Source of the DNA: Limnospira platensis
Lineage (GTDB): Bacteria > Cyanobacteriota > Cyanobacteriia > Cyanobacteriales > Microcoleaceae
NCBI RefSeq assembly: GCF_046480435.1
Contig: NZ_PKGC01000109.1
Reading direction: 5' to 3' (one strand)
DNA length: 16,864 nucleotides
Of this stretch, positions 6,382 through 14,418 are shown piece by piece (positions within the stretch are counted from its first letter, which is position 1; every line of letters begins with the position of its first letter). The position numbers and the translations under genes are program-made. Below the pieces are notes generated by a model that saw only the letters and a list, made by a program, of their open reading frames with translations, did no database searches and was not told the origin of the DNA.

Positions 6382-8514
6382 ATGGCAACTCCCCAATTTG
6401 AACACTCTAGCCAACCTGCATTAGAAGCAAGTGCATCCAGTGATGTGGTTATCTCTAGTGATGCGGGAATCATTCCAGAAACCAGTCAACCTATAGTTTA
6501 CCCGAAAAAGCGAGGCAGAAGGCCTGGTGTCCCCAAGGGTTTTTGGGGATGGCAACTGCTGTGGTTAGTGGTCCTATTAGGGTTCGGAACGACGGCAACG
6601 GGTGCATTACTATGGCTACTGACTACGCCGCCACCTCCTAATTGTGAAGAAATATCAGCAATTTCGGCAGCAGGCGATCGCCTATATTGTGCAGACAAAA
6701 GTACACAATCGGGTAAATTAGAGGATATTCAAGCAGCATTTGCCCTAGTTAACGGTTGGCCAGAAGACCACCCCCTGCAAAACCAGGGAAGACAGATGAT
6801 GCGAGAATGGTCTCAGAGGCTGATATTCTTCGCTAATCAAAGACTAGAAGCGGGAGACTTGCAGGGAGCCTTAGATTTGGTGGCTGTGGTTCCGATTGAT
6901 AGCCCCGCCTATGAGGAAGTACAGCGAGCGATGGCAGCTTGGCAGAATCATTGGGATGAGGGCTTAAATTTAGCCCGACAAGCGGAAAATGCGATGAAAT
7001 CCCAGGACTGGAATCAGGCTTTCCGCTATATTCAAGCTGTGGGTAAGCTCAATAATGTACACTGGAACACGAAGCGCTTTAATGAACTACTCGATCGCCT
7101 CAGCTTAGAAAGGCAAGGGGAACAGCGCCTGAAAGAAGCTGCTAATATTGCCAAGCGATCGACTCCTGAGAGTTTAGTGGAAGCTATAGCACTGGCTAAC
7201 AAAGTGGATGAGCAACTGTTTATAGTCTCCTTAGCCAAAAAAGAAATTACCTCCTGGAGTCAGGAACTCATAAAGTTGTCAGTATCGGCTACTGAGAAAC
7301 AAAATTTTGCTCAGGGCATTAAAATCGCTCAAATGGTTCCGTCATATTCTCCGGTCTACAGGGAAGCCCAGGATGTGATTCTACTAACTGAGCTGCAACA
7401 GGTGATTTCTAACCAATCCCTAGGACAACCTCTGCTACAAATCGCCACGTTAGTTGAGGGTCAAGCCGCCCTAGAAAGAATACCAAGCGATCGCCCTCTG
7501 TATCAAGAAACTAAAGCCATGCTCGATGATACATCGGGCAAAATTCAGGATTTAGTAGGGATACAATTAGCCAGCACTATAGCTAAAGTCAACCATCCCT
7601 GGGCTTTACAATTGGCTATAGATCAAGCCCAGATGATTGCCCCAGAACGTCCCCGTCGCATTCAGGCTCAAACCTTAGTAGCACATTGGCGCAATGAGGT
7701 ACAACGGATACAAGATAGACCCTATATCCTCATAGCTAGAGAAAATGCCAAAACCGAAACCCTTGATGGTTTTAGGAGGGCGGTAGCCTATGCTGAAAAT
7801 GTGGCACTGGGGCGACCCTTACGCATTGAAGCCCAAACCCTAATTGCTGAGTGGACAAAACGGATTCAGATTATTGAAGATCAACCCATTTTTAGTGAAG
7901 CATTAGCCCTAGCTCAAGATAATAAATTGAGTGAGGCGGTGAAAAAGGCTTCAGAAATTGGCCGAGGTCGCGCGTTATATAACGACGCTCAGGATAAAAT
8001 TGCGGGATGGGTGACAACCATCCAAACAGCCGAAGATCAGCCAATTTTGGATAGCGCCTACTCATTAGCAAGTCGGGGTAGTCTGACAGCAGCTATTAAC
8101 GAAGCCTCTAAGATTGGTTCGGGTCGGGCTTTATATGCTGAGGCTCGAAATGCGATCGCCCGATGGTCAGCAGAACGCAACGCTATTTGGGCAAGTCAGC
8201 GAGCAGCAGAGGAATCTTACCGCGCTCCGGCTCGTGAATCTTACAATAACTGGAGTTCAAACGAGCCAAGTTACTCTGATAACTGGAGTTCAAACGAGCC
8301 AAGTTATTCTGATAGTTGGGGTTCTCAGTCGTCAGGTTATTCTGATTATGTAGCACCAGCGCGCGCCTATGAGCCAGCACCAGCGCGCGCCTATGAGCCA
8401 GCACCAGCACCAGCGCCCGCCTATGAACCAGCGCCAGCGCCTGCCTATGAGCCAGCTTTACCTGCTAGTTCTGGAGATTACAGCGCTCCCGATTCTAATT
8501 TTTTCTTGGAGTAA
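6382..8514 (+). CDS. Membrane-anchored helical-repeat protein with low-complexity tail
   Basis: This 710-residue protein is of unknown function; similar cyanobacterial proteins are often labelled only hypothetical. A basic stretch (KKRGRRPG, 42-49) precedes one membrane helix (about 57-80), predicting a cytosolic N terminus and a large domain in the periplasm or thylakoid lumen. Cys88 and Cys103 just after the membrane could form a disulfide. Residues 110-595 are helical and repetitive. The clearest units start with [VI]A-x-W at 433, 488, 540 and 592, giving periods of 55, 52 and 52 residues, each with an (E)DxP and an alanine-rich helix pair. The tail holds three 11-residue NWSSNEPSYSD-like repeats (about 623-655) and YEPAPA repeats (658-692). 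AAAGGAAG sits upstream of the ATG. Helical repeats suggest a binding scaffold; this is inference. Confidence 0.9.
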   Translation: MATPQFEHSSQPALEASASSDVVISSDAGIIPETSQPIVYPKKRGRRPGVPKGFWGWQLLWLVVLLGFGTTATGALLWLLTTPPPPNCEEISAISAAGDRLYCADKSTQSGKLEDIQAAFALVNGWPEDHPLQNQGRQMMREWSQRLIFFANQRLEAGDLQGALDLVAVVPIDSPAYEEVQRAMAAWQNHWDEGLNLARQAENAMKSQDWNQAFRYIQAVGKLNNVHWNTKRFNELLDRLSLERQGEQRLKEAANIAKRSTPESLVEAIALANKVDEQLFIVSLAKKEITSWSQELIKLSVSATEKQNFAQGIKIAQMVPSYSPVYREAQDVILLTELQQVISNQSLGQPLLQIATLVEGQAALERIPSDRPLYQETKAMLDDTSGKIQDLVGIQLASTIAKVNHPWALQLAIDQAQMIAPERPRRIQAQTLVAHWRNEVQRIQDRPYILIARENAKTETLDGFRRAVAYAENVALGRPLRIEAQTLIAEWTKRIQIIEDQPIFSEALALAQDNKLSEAVKKASEIGRGRALYNDAQDKIAGWVTTIQTAEDQPILDSAYSLASRGSLTAAINEASKIGSGRALYAEARNAIARWSAERNAIWASQRAAEESYRAPARESYNNWSSNEPSYSDNWSSNEPSYSDSWGSQSSGYSDYVAPARAYEPAPARAYEPAPAPAPAYEPAPAPAYEPALPASSGDYSAPDSNFFLE
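8248..8346 (+). repeat. Three 33-bp in-frame tandem repeats
   Basis: Units lie at 8248-8280, 8281-8313 and 8314-8346. The first two differ at one base; the third is degenerate but keeps the last ten bases. Each encodes an 11-residue block of the type NWSSNEPSYSD. Near-identity at the DNA level points to recent duplication. Confidence 0.9.
8353..8454 (+). repeat. 24-bp in-frame repeats encoding APARAYEP-like units
   Basis: Units at 8353-8376 and 8377-8400 are identical. An extended 30-base unit (8401-8430) and a diverged unit (8431-8454) follow. They encode an Ala/Pro-rich stretch with a Tyr-Glu-Pro in each unit, likely extended and unstructured. Copy number may vary between strains. Confidence 0.9.
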
Positions 8515-8680
8515 CACCAACTACTTTCTGAGAAGGTTTCCCAGGTTATTTGGGCCTGTAGTTTGAGGCTCAAAAAATGGTTCATTTTCTGGTTTTGCTT
8601 GGGTACTGATGCCATCAGGTCAGGTAGAAGTCCCTGAGAAAAACCACAAAAATACTTTGATTATTTTGCTCGGATTTGAT

Positions 8681-10513
8681 ATGAGCCAATCGATTATTCA
8701 ACTGCTGCTGATTGATGATGATCCTATATTTAGAATGGGAGTCAAATCAATTTGTGAGCCATTTTCTGACCTGGAAGTTATTGCAGAAGCCGTCACCCTA
8801 AGAGAGGCTTTAGCAGTGCTAGATAATTGGGTAAAGCCACCAGTCGCGCCGACTTCGGGAGTGATTCAGGAGACTGTGAAAGTAGCGATTTTGGAGTTGA
8901 GGATTAAAGATTTAAGTCCCCATCAAAATCAGGGGATGTTGAATCAGCAACGGTCAGCGATCGCATTTTGTCAGCAAATCCAAGCCTCTTATCAAAATAT
9001 CCCCCTGTTGCTATTTACCTCGGAGTCAGATCCTAACTTACTAATCTCTCTGCGGGATTTAGGAGTGCCGGGTTATTGTCCCAAAGGAGTGGGATTAGAA
9101 GAACTTTTGATCGCCCTTCGACAAGTAGCAGCAGGAGAACGCTATTGGGTCAGTCCCATTTCTGGGGCGGCGCTATCTTCCCAGGGAAACCCACAGCGCG
9201 CCCTTACCAGTTGGCAAAGATTTCGCTATGGTTTAGTTAAACCGGGGCTAAAATCCATTGAACAAGCCCTACAAGAATTAACCAAAGAACTCCAGGATAG
9301 TGAATCTATACCTAGGGGTGATAAGGTTATGATGCTCAACTTACTGATTACTAGGGGTCGCTATCGGGAGTTACGCGCCGCCAGGTGGCTGGTGAGTCAG
9401 TTAATGCCACCATTACCACCCCCAGTTAATAATCCTCCCTCATCGCCACCCCCTCCTAATCAACCATCATCCCCAGGAATTAACCAACCCCCCAAGTCTG
9501 GTCAATTAGCTACCACAAACGATTCTAGTTTAGTATTAGCTACTGAGACTTCTACGGTGGATGTGCAGTCGCTATTATTTGATGTGACTGTGGCTAAACT
9601 GCAATCAGGTTTGGTTAATTATACTGGCATCCCTTTAGAAATAGATATCCTTAAACTGACAAAAAAACAAGAGCTGATTTATACAATCTTGCGGAAATGT
9701 GAGGATTTAATCAGTGAATTACGGCTATCGGAGATACAGCCAGAACAGCTAGATGGTAAAACTGAGAGCCTGATTAGAGATTTGTGGACTGAAGCGATCG
9801 CCGATTTTTTGGGGAAGTATTATTCCCTCAAGGTCAGAGATGCCCAAGTGGAAGTAGTGCCAGTATTGTTGAGGGATGCTCCCACAGTGGAAAAGGAAAT
9901 TCTTAATCATATTCCCATGATTAGGGATTTACTGGCTCATTTGTTATTAGGAGAATCCCTAACCATTGATAATCAAGTTTATGCCCTAGGTAGTTGGGAA
10001 GCTACACGACGGGCGGAAGCCTTGTTGCAACATTGGGTGATTCAAGTGGCTAATGGGGTAATGCAGCCATTACTCAATCATTTTGCAGATCTTGAGGAAG
10101 TTAAACAAACATTCTATGATCGGCGGCTGCTGTCAACTAGGGAAATTGAAAAATTTAGGAATAACTTATCCTGGCGATATCGCTTGAGTCGCTATATGAG
10201 TGAACCCCAGGCGATTTTTGAAAGTAGCTACACATTATTTATTTTAGGCGATCGCGGGATTCAAAAGCTGACCATCTATGCCTCCCGTCGCCAAGAATTA
10301 GAACAACTTTCCGGCATTCAGTTAGCCGTGACATTGGTCTTGGAAGGTCGCGATGCGATCGCCCCTAGGGTGAGAACAGCTATATCCTTTATTGGTAGCA
10401 CAGCAGTTTATTTATTAACTCAGGTACTAGGTCGCGGTATAGGCTTGATTGGCCGCGGTATTATTCAAGGTATTGGTTCTTCCATTCAAGATAGTCAGTT
10501 TAGGAAAAAATAG
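8681..10513 (+). CDS. Degenerate response regulator with DUF3685 (Ycf55-like) domain
   Basis: This 610-residue protein starts with a receiver-like domain (about 5-155). The acidic pocket Asp12-Asp13-Asp14 is present, as are Thr113/Ser114 and Lys135 in GYCPKG. The phospho-acceptor position in VAILELRI is Glu72, not Asp. A Pro-rich linker (243-275) leads to a C-terminal region matching the DUF3685 family, related to plastid-encoded Ycf55; LLSTREIEKFRNNLSWRYR is characteristic. No helix-turn-helix output domain is seen. The last 45 residues are hydrophobic and Gly-rich (IGSTAVYLLTQVLGRGIGLI), perhaps membrane-associating. The start at 8681 matches MSQSIIQLLLIDDDP; an earlier in-frame ATG at 8609 adds 24 residues of unlikely sequence. 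It lies 166 bp after the repeat protein on the same strand. Confidence 0.9.
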   Translation: MSQSIIQLLLIDDDPIFRMGVKSICEPFSDLEVIAEAVTLREALAVLDNWVKPPVAPTSGVIQETVKVAILELRIKDLSPHQNQGMLNQQRSAIAFCQQIQASYQNIPLLLFTSESDPNLLISLRDLGVPGYCPKGVGLEELLIALRQVAAGERYWVSPISGAALSSQGNPQRALTSWQRFRYGLVKPGLKSIEQALQELTKELQDSESIPRGDKVMMLNLLITRGRYRELRAARWLVSQLMPPLPPPVNNPPSSPPPPNQPSSPGINQPPKSGQLATTNDSSLVLATETSTVDVQSLLFDVTVAKLQSGLVNYTGIPLEIDILKLTKKQELIYTILRKCEDLISELRLSEIQPEQLDGKTESLIRDLWTEAIADFLGKYYSLKVRDAQVEVVPVLLRDAPTVEKEILNHIPMIRDLLAHLLLGESLTIDNQVYALGSWEATRRAEALLQHWVIQVANGVMQPLLNHFADLEEVKQTFYDRRLLSTREIEKFRNNLSWRYRLSRYMSEPQAIFESSYTLFILGDRGIQKLTIYASRRQELEQLSGIQLAVTLVLEGRDAIAPRVRTAISFIGSTAVYLLTQVLGRGIGLIGRGIIQGIGSSIQDSQFRKK

Positions 10514-10620
10514 TCCTCATAGTCCCGGATTCTTTGGTAGAATAGGTCTAAGGCGGTATTTCTTTCCGCGCTTTAACCCGTGTGGGTATTATTCAAGGGT
10601 TCGACCTACAGAATTTTGAG

Positions 10621-11370
10621 ATGACACAACTGCCAACTACCCTATCTGAAGCGATCGAACAAGCCAAACAAGCAGCAACTGCTGCTCTCGAAGATGGCTA
10701 CAAATTGATTCAAGTTGAACTGGTATTCCCAGAAATTGAACTTCAAGCTCAGTCGATCGCCTCCCAGTTTATCCCCGCCCTCGAAAAACCCGACACCCTG
10801 CTTAAAGTCTTTTTTCCTGATGCAGGGTCGGCAGCTTTGGCACGTCGAGATTGGGGAGAAACTCCTTTCCGAGTCACCGATATAGGAACCAGTCGTTCCC
10901 CCGTAGAAACTCGCCTACAACCCGATGATGGGCAGTTTTTGGTGGTGTCTCCATCTCCTGTAGAAGTTAACCAAGTGGAAAATCTGCATAAATTGGCAGG
11001 CGATCGCTCAGTGGTTCTTCTTAATCCCCGTTTAGAAGATGTTGCTATCATAGGCATAGGATACGCGGCTCGCCAACTGCGCGAACGCTTCCTAAATACC
11101 ATTGAGTCTTGCTACTATCTCAAGCCTCTCGATGGTGCGGCTTTGTTTCGCTGCTATCCAGGGACTTGGGAGGTTTGGCTGGAAATTGACGGGGAATACC
11201 AAAAAATTACTGAACAATCCACTAAACCTGTGGGTGATCAGCTAGAACAAATCTTGGCTCGTGCCACCCAGGGTGATGACCCGTCATCTGTTACACCCAA
11301 CCTACCACCTGCTAAGAAAAAAGGTTTTCTGTCCGAACTGCAAAGTTTTATCAATGCTTTGAGTCGATAA
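10621..11370 (+). CDS. DUF1995-family protein (LPA3-related)
   Basis: This 249-residue soluble protein matches the DUF1995 family, found in cyanobacteria and plastids. One plant member, LPA3, helps assemble photosystem II; whether this protein does the same is unknown. Typical stretches are PTTLSEAIEQAKQAATAALE at the start, KVFFPDAGSAALARRDW in the first half, VVLLNPRLEDV in the middle, and FRCYPGTWEVWLE near residue 180. There is no signal peptide or membrane helix. The ATG at 10621 is chosen because homologues begin MTQLP. A GTG at 10582 is in frame but adds 13 residues with no family look. It lies 107 bp after the Ycf55-like gene and 42 bp before the phosphatase gene, so it could be co-transcribed with either. 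Confidence 0.9.
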   Translation: MTQLPTTLSEAIEQAKQAATAALEDGYKLIQVELVFPEIELQAQSIASQFIPALEKPDTLLKVFFPDAGSAALARRDWGETPFRVTDIGTSRSPVETRLQPDDGQFLVVSPSPVEVNQVENLHKLAGDRSVVLLNPRLEDVAIIGIGYAARQLRERFLNTIESCYYLKPLDGAALFRCYPGTWEVWLEIDGEYQKITEQSTKPVGDQLEQILARATQGDDPSSVTPNLPPAKKKGFLSELQSFINALSR

Positions 11371-11412
11371 GCCACCTTTCACTCAGGGCAATTCATTGAG
11401 ACATAAAGAAAA

Positions 11413-12174
11413 ATGTCTAAGCGGCGCATTGTTATTGGTGATATACACGGCCACTATAAAGGCATGATGGCCCTTCTTGACAAGGTGGCTCCCAATAGTG
11501 ATGATGAGGTCTACTTTCTTGGAGATCTCATTGATCGCGGCCCGAAAAGCGCTCAGGTGGTTGAATTTGTCAAAAATAGCCCCTATAAGTGCTTAATGGG
11601 CAACCATGAACAACTCATGTTGGAAGCCCTCCCGGAAGTAGGCAGAAATCAACAGGCTTGGCAGGCTTGGCTTTATAGTGGTGGCCAAACTACCGTCGCC
11701 TCTTATCAAGAGGCAGAAATTATCCCTCGCGACCATCTGCACTGGATGCGATCGCTACCCCTATTTCTCGACCTCGGAGATACTTGGCTGGTTCATGCCG
11801 GAGTTAACCCCAGGCGACCAATTGAACAGCAAACTGCTTCTGATTTTTGCTGGATTCGTAAAGAGTTCCATTCTATCCCAAAACCCTATTTTGACAAAAA
11901 ACAGATTATTATCGGTCACACGATCACTTTTACTTTTGATGGGGTAGAACCAGGAAATCTTGTCCAAGGACAAGGTTGGTTGGGTATAGATACAGGGGTT
12001 TATCATGCTAAGAGTGGGTGGCTAACAGCCCTGGAACTTGATACTAATACCGTGTATCAGGTTAATGCACTCCATTATAAGTTTCGTGTCTTACCCCTAG
12101 AAGAAATTGTCACTACCCTCAAACGACCCTCTATTTTTGATAAGTTGCGTTATGTAAGGCCTCAAGCACATTAA
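11413..12174 (+). CDS. PPP-type metallophosphoesterase (Ser/Thr phosphatase-like)
   Basis: This 253-residue enzyme of the PPP metallophosphatase family removes phosphate from proteins or small phosphodiesters using two metal ions. All core motifs are present: GDIHG (9-13), GDLIDRG (37-43), GNHE (63-66), HAG (128-130) and IIIGHT (165-170, His169). GIDTG (191-195) follows. The size suits the bacterial PrpA/ApaH-like branch, but the substrate cannot be told from sequence. There is no signal peptide, so it is cytosolic. It ends one base before the stop of the convergent M15-like gene. It is the last gene of the plus-strand run and lies 42 bp after the DUF1995 gene. Confidence 0.93.
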   Translation: MSKRRIVIGDIHGHYKGMMALLDKVAPNSDDEVYFLGDLIDRGPKSAQVVEFVKNSPYKCLMGNHEQLMLEALPEVGRNQQAWQAWLYSGGQTTVASYQEAEIIPRDHLHWMRSLPLFLDLGDTWLVHAGVNPRRPIEQQTASDFCWIRKEFHSIPKPYFDKKQIIIGHTITFTFDGVEPGNLVQGQGWLGIDTGVYHAKSGWLTALELDTNTVYQVNALHYKFRVLPLEEIVTTLKRPSIFDKLRYVRPQAH

Positions 12175-12175
12175 T

Positions 12176-12766
12176 TTACTCCCCTCCCTTATTAAGGGCG
12201 GCGGTTGTGACTTTTGTTAACCAAGTCTCGATTCCCCGTTTCGTGGGTTTTCCTGATTCGGTAAATGCCCAAATATCCCGCTTATGTTGGGGACCATAAC
12301 TAATATGAATCGGGCGATCGCATCCATAAAAATATAAAGAGTCGAAAGGTAGATGGTGATCTATAATCCAATCAACCAGTTGGTTACTTTCGAGATTTCT
12401 GATCATAAAATCACAGGAAGCCCCTAATCGAGAACAGTAATATTTGCCTTTCTGATTAAGTTCATGGGCTAGGTGTTGGTCTAGGTTAGGGGCAACCCTA
12501 CCGTTTTTGATTCCGCTGATCGGGTCTTTTTTGTCTAGGTATCTTTTCAAATCCCTAGAACAAAATCCATAGGTTAACTCAAAGCGATCGCGCCCAAATT
12601 CATCAATAATGGGGTCGATAATTGCTTTATTTAAGTCCTTCATCGCCTCGATACTTTCTGGCTGTTGTGGGTAAGGATTAATGCGATCGCTATATTTAGC
12701 ATAGGTTTTCGTACAAGTACAAAACTCTTCTAAAAACAGATATTTCCCCAGTTTAATATTCTCCAT
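12176..12766 (-). CDS. M15-peptidase-like protein, role unknown
   Basis: The architecture of this 196-residue protein resembles the Peptidase_M15_3 (D-Ala-D-Ala peptidase-like) fold. FLEEF (11-15) is near the N terminus, and a helix runs to IIDPIIDEFGRD (49-60). Then come LTYGFCSRDL (64-73, like the SGYRS motif), QHLAHE (97-102), GASCDF (115-120) and PIHISYG (152-158). His98, Asp119 and His154 could be the zinc ligands. In ordinary M15 enzymes the His and Asp motifs are only seven residues apart (HxxGxAxD); here they are 21 apart, as if about 14 residues were inserted. There is no signal peptide, so a cell-wall role is doubtful. Its stop is one base from the convergent phosphatase stop. The assignment is from motif order only. 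Confidence 0.6.
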   Translation of the reverse strand: MENIKLGKYLFLEEFCTCTKTYAKYSDRINPYPQQPESIEAMKDLNKAIIDPIIDEFGRDRFELTYGFCSRDLKRYLDKKDPISGIKNGRVAPNLDQHLAHELNQKGKYYCSRLGASCDFMIRNLESNQLVDWIIDHHLPFDSLYFYGCDRPIHISYGPQHKRDIWAFTESGKPTKRGIETWLTKVTTAALNKGGE

Positions 12767-12802
12767 AAATCATTACCCTAAGCCTATCCTCCCTTTCCCA
12801 GA

Positions 12803-12828
12803 GGGCAGGTGTATTCACCTGATCGCCC
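12803..12828. repeat. GC-rich hairpin between the M15-like gene and argD
   Basis: AGGTG (12807-12811) and CACCT (12816-12820) form a stem with a TATT loop. GGGC (12803-12806) and GCCC (12825-12828) extend it past a GATC bulge. No U-run follows on the minus strand. It may be an intergenic repeat or part of argD transcript ending. Confidence 0.5.
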
Positions 12829-12935
12829 CCAGGGGAGAAACTAGCGGAAACTCCCTCCCAACAAATTATTAACTATTAATTGAAGAGGAGGGGGGATTTA
12901 TTAATCTTCTGTTGACCAGAGGTAATTAACAGCCC

Positions 12936-12976
12936 AACCCGCACCCTCCCCTACATGATCTTCCCCATTATCCATT
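12936..12976. repeat. Degenerate relative of the 1-138 repeat at the argD end
   Basis: AACCCGC, CCCCTAC and ATTATCCATT occur in the same order as in the 47-bp repeat beside dnaE, with insertions. As at dnaE, the gene's stop codon (12968-12970) falls inside the ATTATCCATT segment. The match is partial and may reflect a shared repeat family. Confidence 0.35.
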
Positions 12977-14230
12977 TTTTAAGGCGCAAGCTACCGCCTC
13001 ACAGGCTTGATTAACTTCCGCCTCCGTCACAATTAAAGGCGGTACAAATCGCACAACTTTCGGACCTGCTGGCACCAATAAAACCCCTTGTGCGATCGCC
13101 GCATTTACCAGATCAATAGAAGTCAATTCCACATCTGGTTTTAATTCCATCCCATTAATTAAACCCCAACCGCGAACCTCAGCAATTAAATCAGGATACT
13201 GAGAAGCGATCGCCTGTAGGCTGTTTCTGAGCTGTTCTCCCCGCTGTTGTACATTGTTAAGGATATTTTCCCTTTCCAGAGTTTGACACACCGCCAAAGC
13301 CACACCACAGGCGAAAGGATTACCCCCAAACGTACTCGCATGGTTTCCCGGTTCAAACACATCACAGAAAGACTTACACATCAGCGCACCGATAGGAATA
13401 CCCCCACCGAGTCCCTTAGCCGAAGTAAAAATATCCGGTTCTATACCCAGATTTTCATATCCCCACCAGCGACCAGTGCGACCCATTCCCACTTGTACCT
13501 CATCGAGAATCAGCAAAATTCCCTTTTCATCGCAAATCTGGCGAATTTTTTGGAAGTAAGCCACATCTCCCGGACGCACTCCCCCTTCACCCTGTAGGGC
13601 TTCTAAAAGGATAGCCGCCACCCGGCGACCGTTTTGGTCAACTTCTGCGATCGTATTTTCCAAAGCCGGAAGGTCATTATAGGGAGTATAGACAAAACCC
13701 GGAACCAGGGGACTAAATCCCTTTTGATATTTAGGTTGTCCAGTCGCCGTAATTGTAGCCAGAGTGCGACCATGAAAACTAGCGTGGGCGGTAATGATCA
13801 CCGGATCTTCAATATTAAGGCGATCGTGGGCATATTTACGCGCCAGTTTAATCGCCCCCTCATTAGCTTCTGCGCCAGAGTTACAGAAAAAAACCCGGTC
13901 TGCTGCGGAATGCTCAGTTAACCAAGCCGCTAACTCTCCCTGTTCCGGGATATAGTAGAGATTCGAGACATGATGCAGCTTTTGGATTTGCTCAGTGACC
14001 GCTTCTATTAACTTGGGGTGCGCGTGTCCGAGGGTACAAGTAGCAATTCCCGCCACAAAATCCAGATACTCTTTCCCCTCTGTATCCCACACCTTACAGC
14101 CGGAACCTTTTTCCAGGGCGATAGGAAACCGCCCATAAGTGTTCATAACATTCGCGTTGAAGCGATCGATACTGAACTGTTCAGCTCCCGTTCCTAGACC
14201 GTCATCTCTGATTAAAGTTTCTGGACTCAC
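12968..14230 (-). CDS. argD: Acetylornithine aminotransferase
   Basis: This 420-residue class III PLP aminotransferase makes N-acetylornithine from N-acetylglutamate semialdehyde in arginine synthesis. The PLP-binding set is complete: NSGAEANEGA (117-126), FHGRT (152-156), Asp243 in ILDEVQ, and the Schiff-base Lys272 in SAKGLGGG. HASTFGGNPFAC and VRFVPPL near the C terminus are typical of ArgD. Ornithine and succinylornithine aminotransferases are close relatives, but ArgD is the expected enzyme in cyanobacteria. The start is GTG at 14230, chosen because AAGGAG lies 6 bases upstream. The gene diverges from a small exported-protein gene, with 188 bp between starts. No other arg gene is in view. 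Confidence 0.96.
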   Translation of the reverse strand: MSPETLIRDDGLGTGAEQFSIDRFNANVMNTYGRFPIALEKGSGCKVWDTEGKEYLDFVAGIATCTLGHAHPKLIEAVTEQIQKLHHVSNLYYIPEQGELAAWLTEHSAADRVFFCNSGAEANEGAIKLARKYAHDRLNIEDPVIITAHASFHGRTLATITATGQPKYQKGFSPLVPGFVYTPYNDLPALENTIAEVDQNGRRVAAILLEALQGEGGVRPGDVAYFQKIRQICDEKGILLILDEVQVGMGRTGRWWGYENLGIEPDIFTSAKGLGGGIPIGALMCKSFCDVFEPGNHASTFGGNPFACGVALAVCQTLERENILNNVQQRGEQLRNSLQAIASQYPDLIAEVRGWGLINGMELKPDVELTSIDLVNAAIAQGVLLVPAGPKVVRFVPPLIVTEAEVNQACEAVACALKNG

Positions 14231-14236
14231 AAATCG

Positions 14237-14242
14237 CTCCTT
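14237..14242 (-). promoter_or_regulatory. Shine-Dalgarno site that sets the argD GTG start
   Basis: On the minus strand this reads AAGGAG, 6 bases before GTG at 14230. Consensus sequence and ideal spacing support the GTG over any internal ATG. Confidence 0.8.
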
Positions 14243-14418
14243 CAGTCTTGATAATGCTGATATTGTTAACCATCATATATCAGCCTTTATGGGGGCGCGT
14301 CACCGATTCCCGATATCCACTGAAATCGCAAAGGGTTTACCAACACTATCTTCTGCTGAACCCTAGCAATGGCTAAACTTGAGTTAAACTATCAAAATCA
14401 GTAGTAGTGGGTGAGTTT

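Noticed and set aside
8609..8680. 24-residue extension of the Ycf55-like protein
   Set aside because: The receiver domain begins naturally at MSQSIIQLLLIDDDP, and the extension is not domain-like.
10456..10597. GGTATTATTCAAGG occurring twice, at the end of the Ycf55-like gene and before the DUF1995 gene
   Set aside because: Only 14 bases, one copy within coding sequence, no further similarity around it; probably chance or a trivial duplication.
10749..11102. 117-codon minus-strand ORF
   Set aside because: It is fully inside the DUF1995 gene, with no family look or ribosome site; a shadow frame.
12186..12198. Palindrome CCCTTATTAAGGG as a two-way terminator between convergent genes
   Set aside because: It lies within the coding end of the M15-like gene, has a 6-bp AT-rich stem with almost no loop, and has no U-run.
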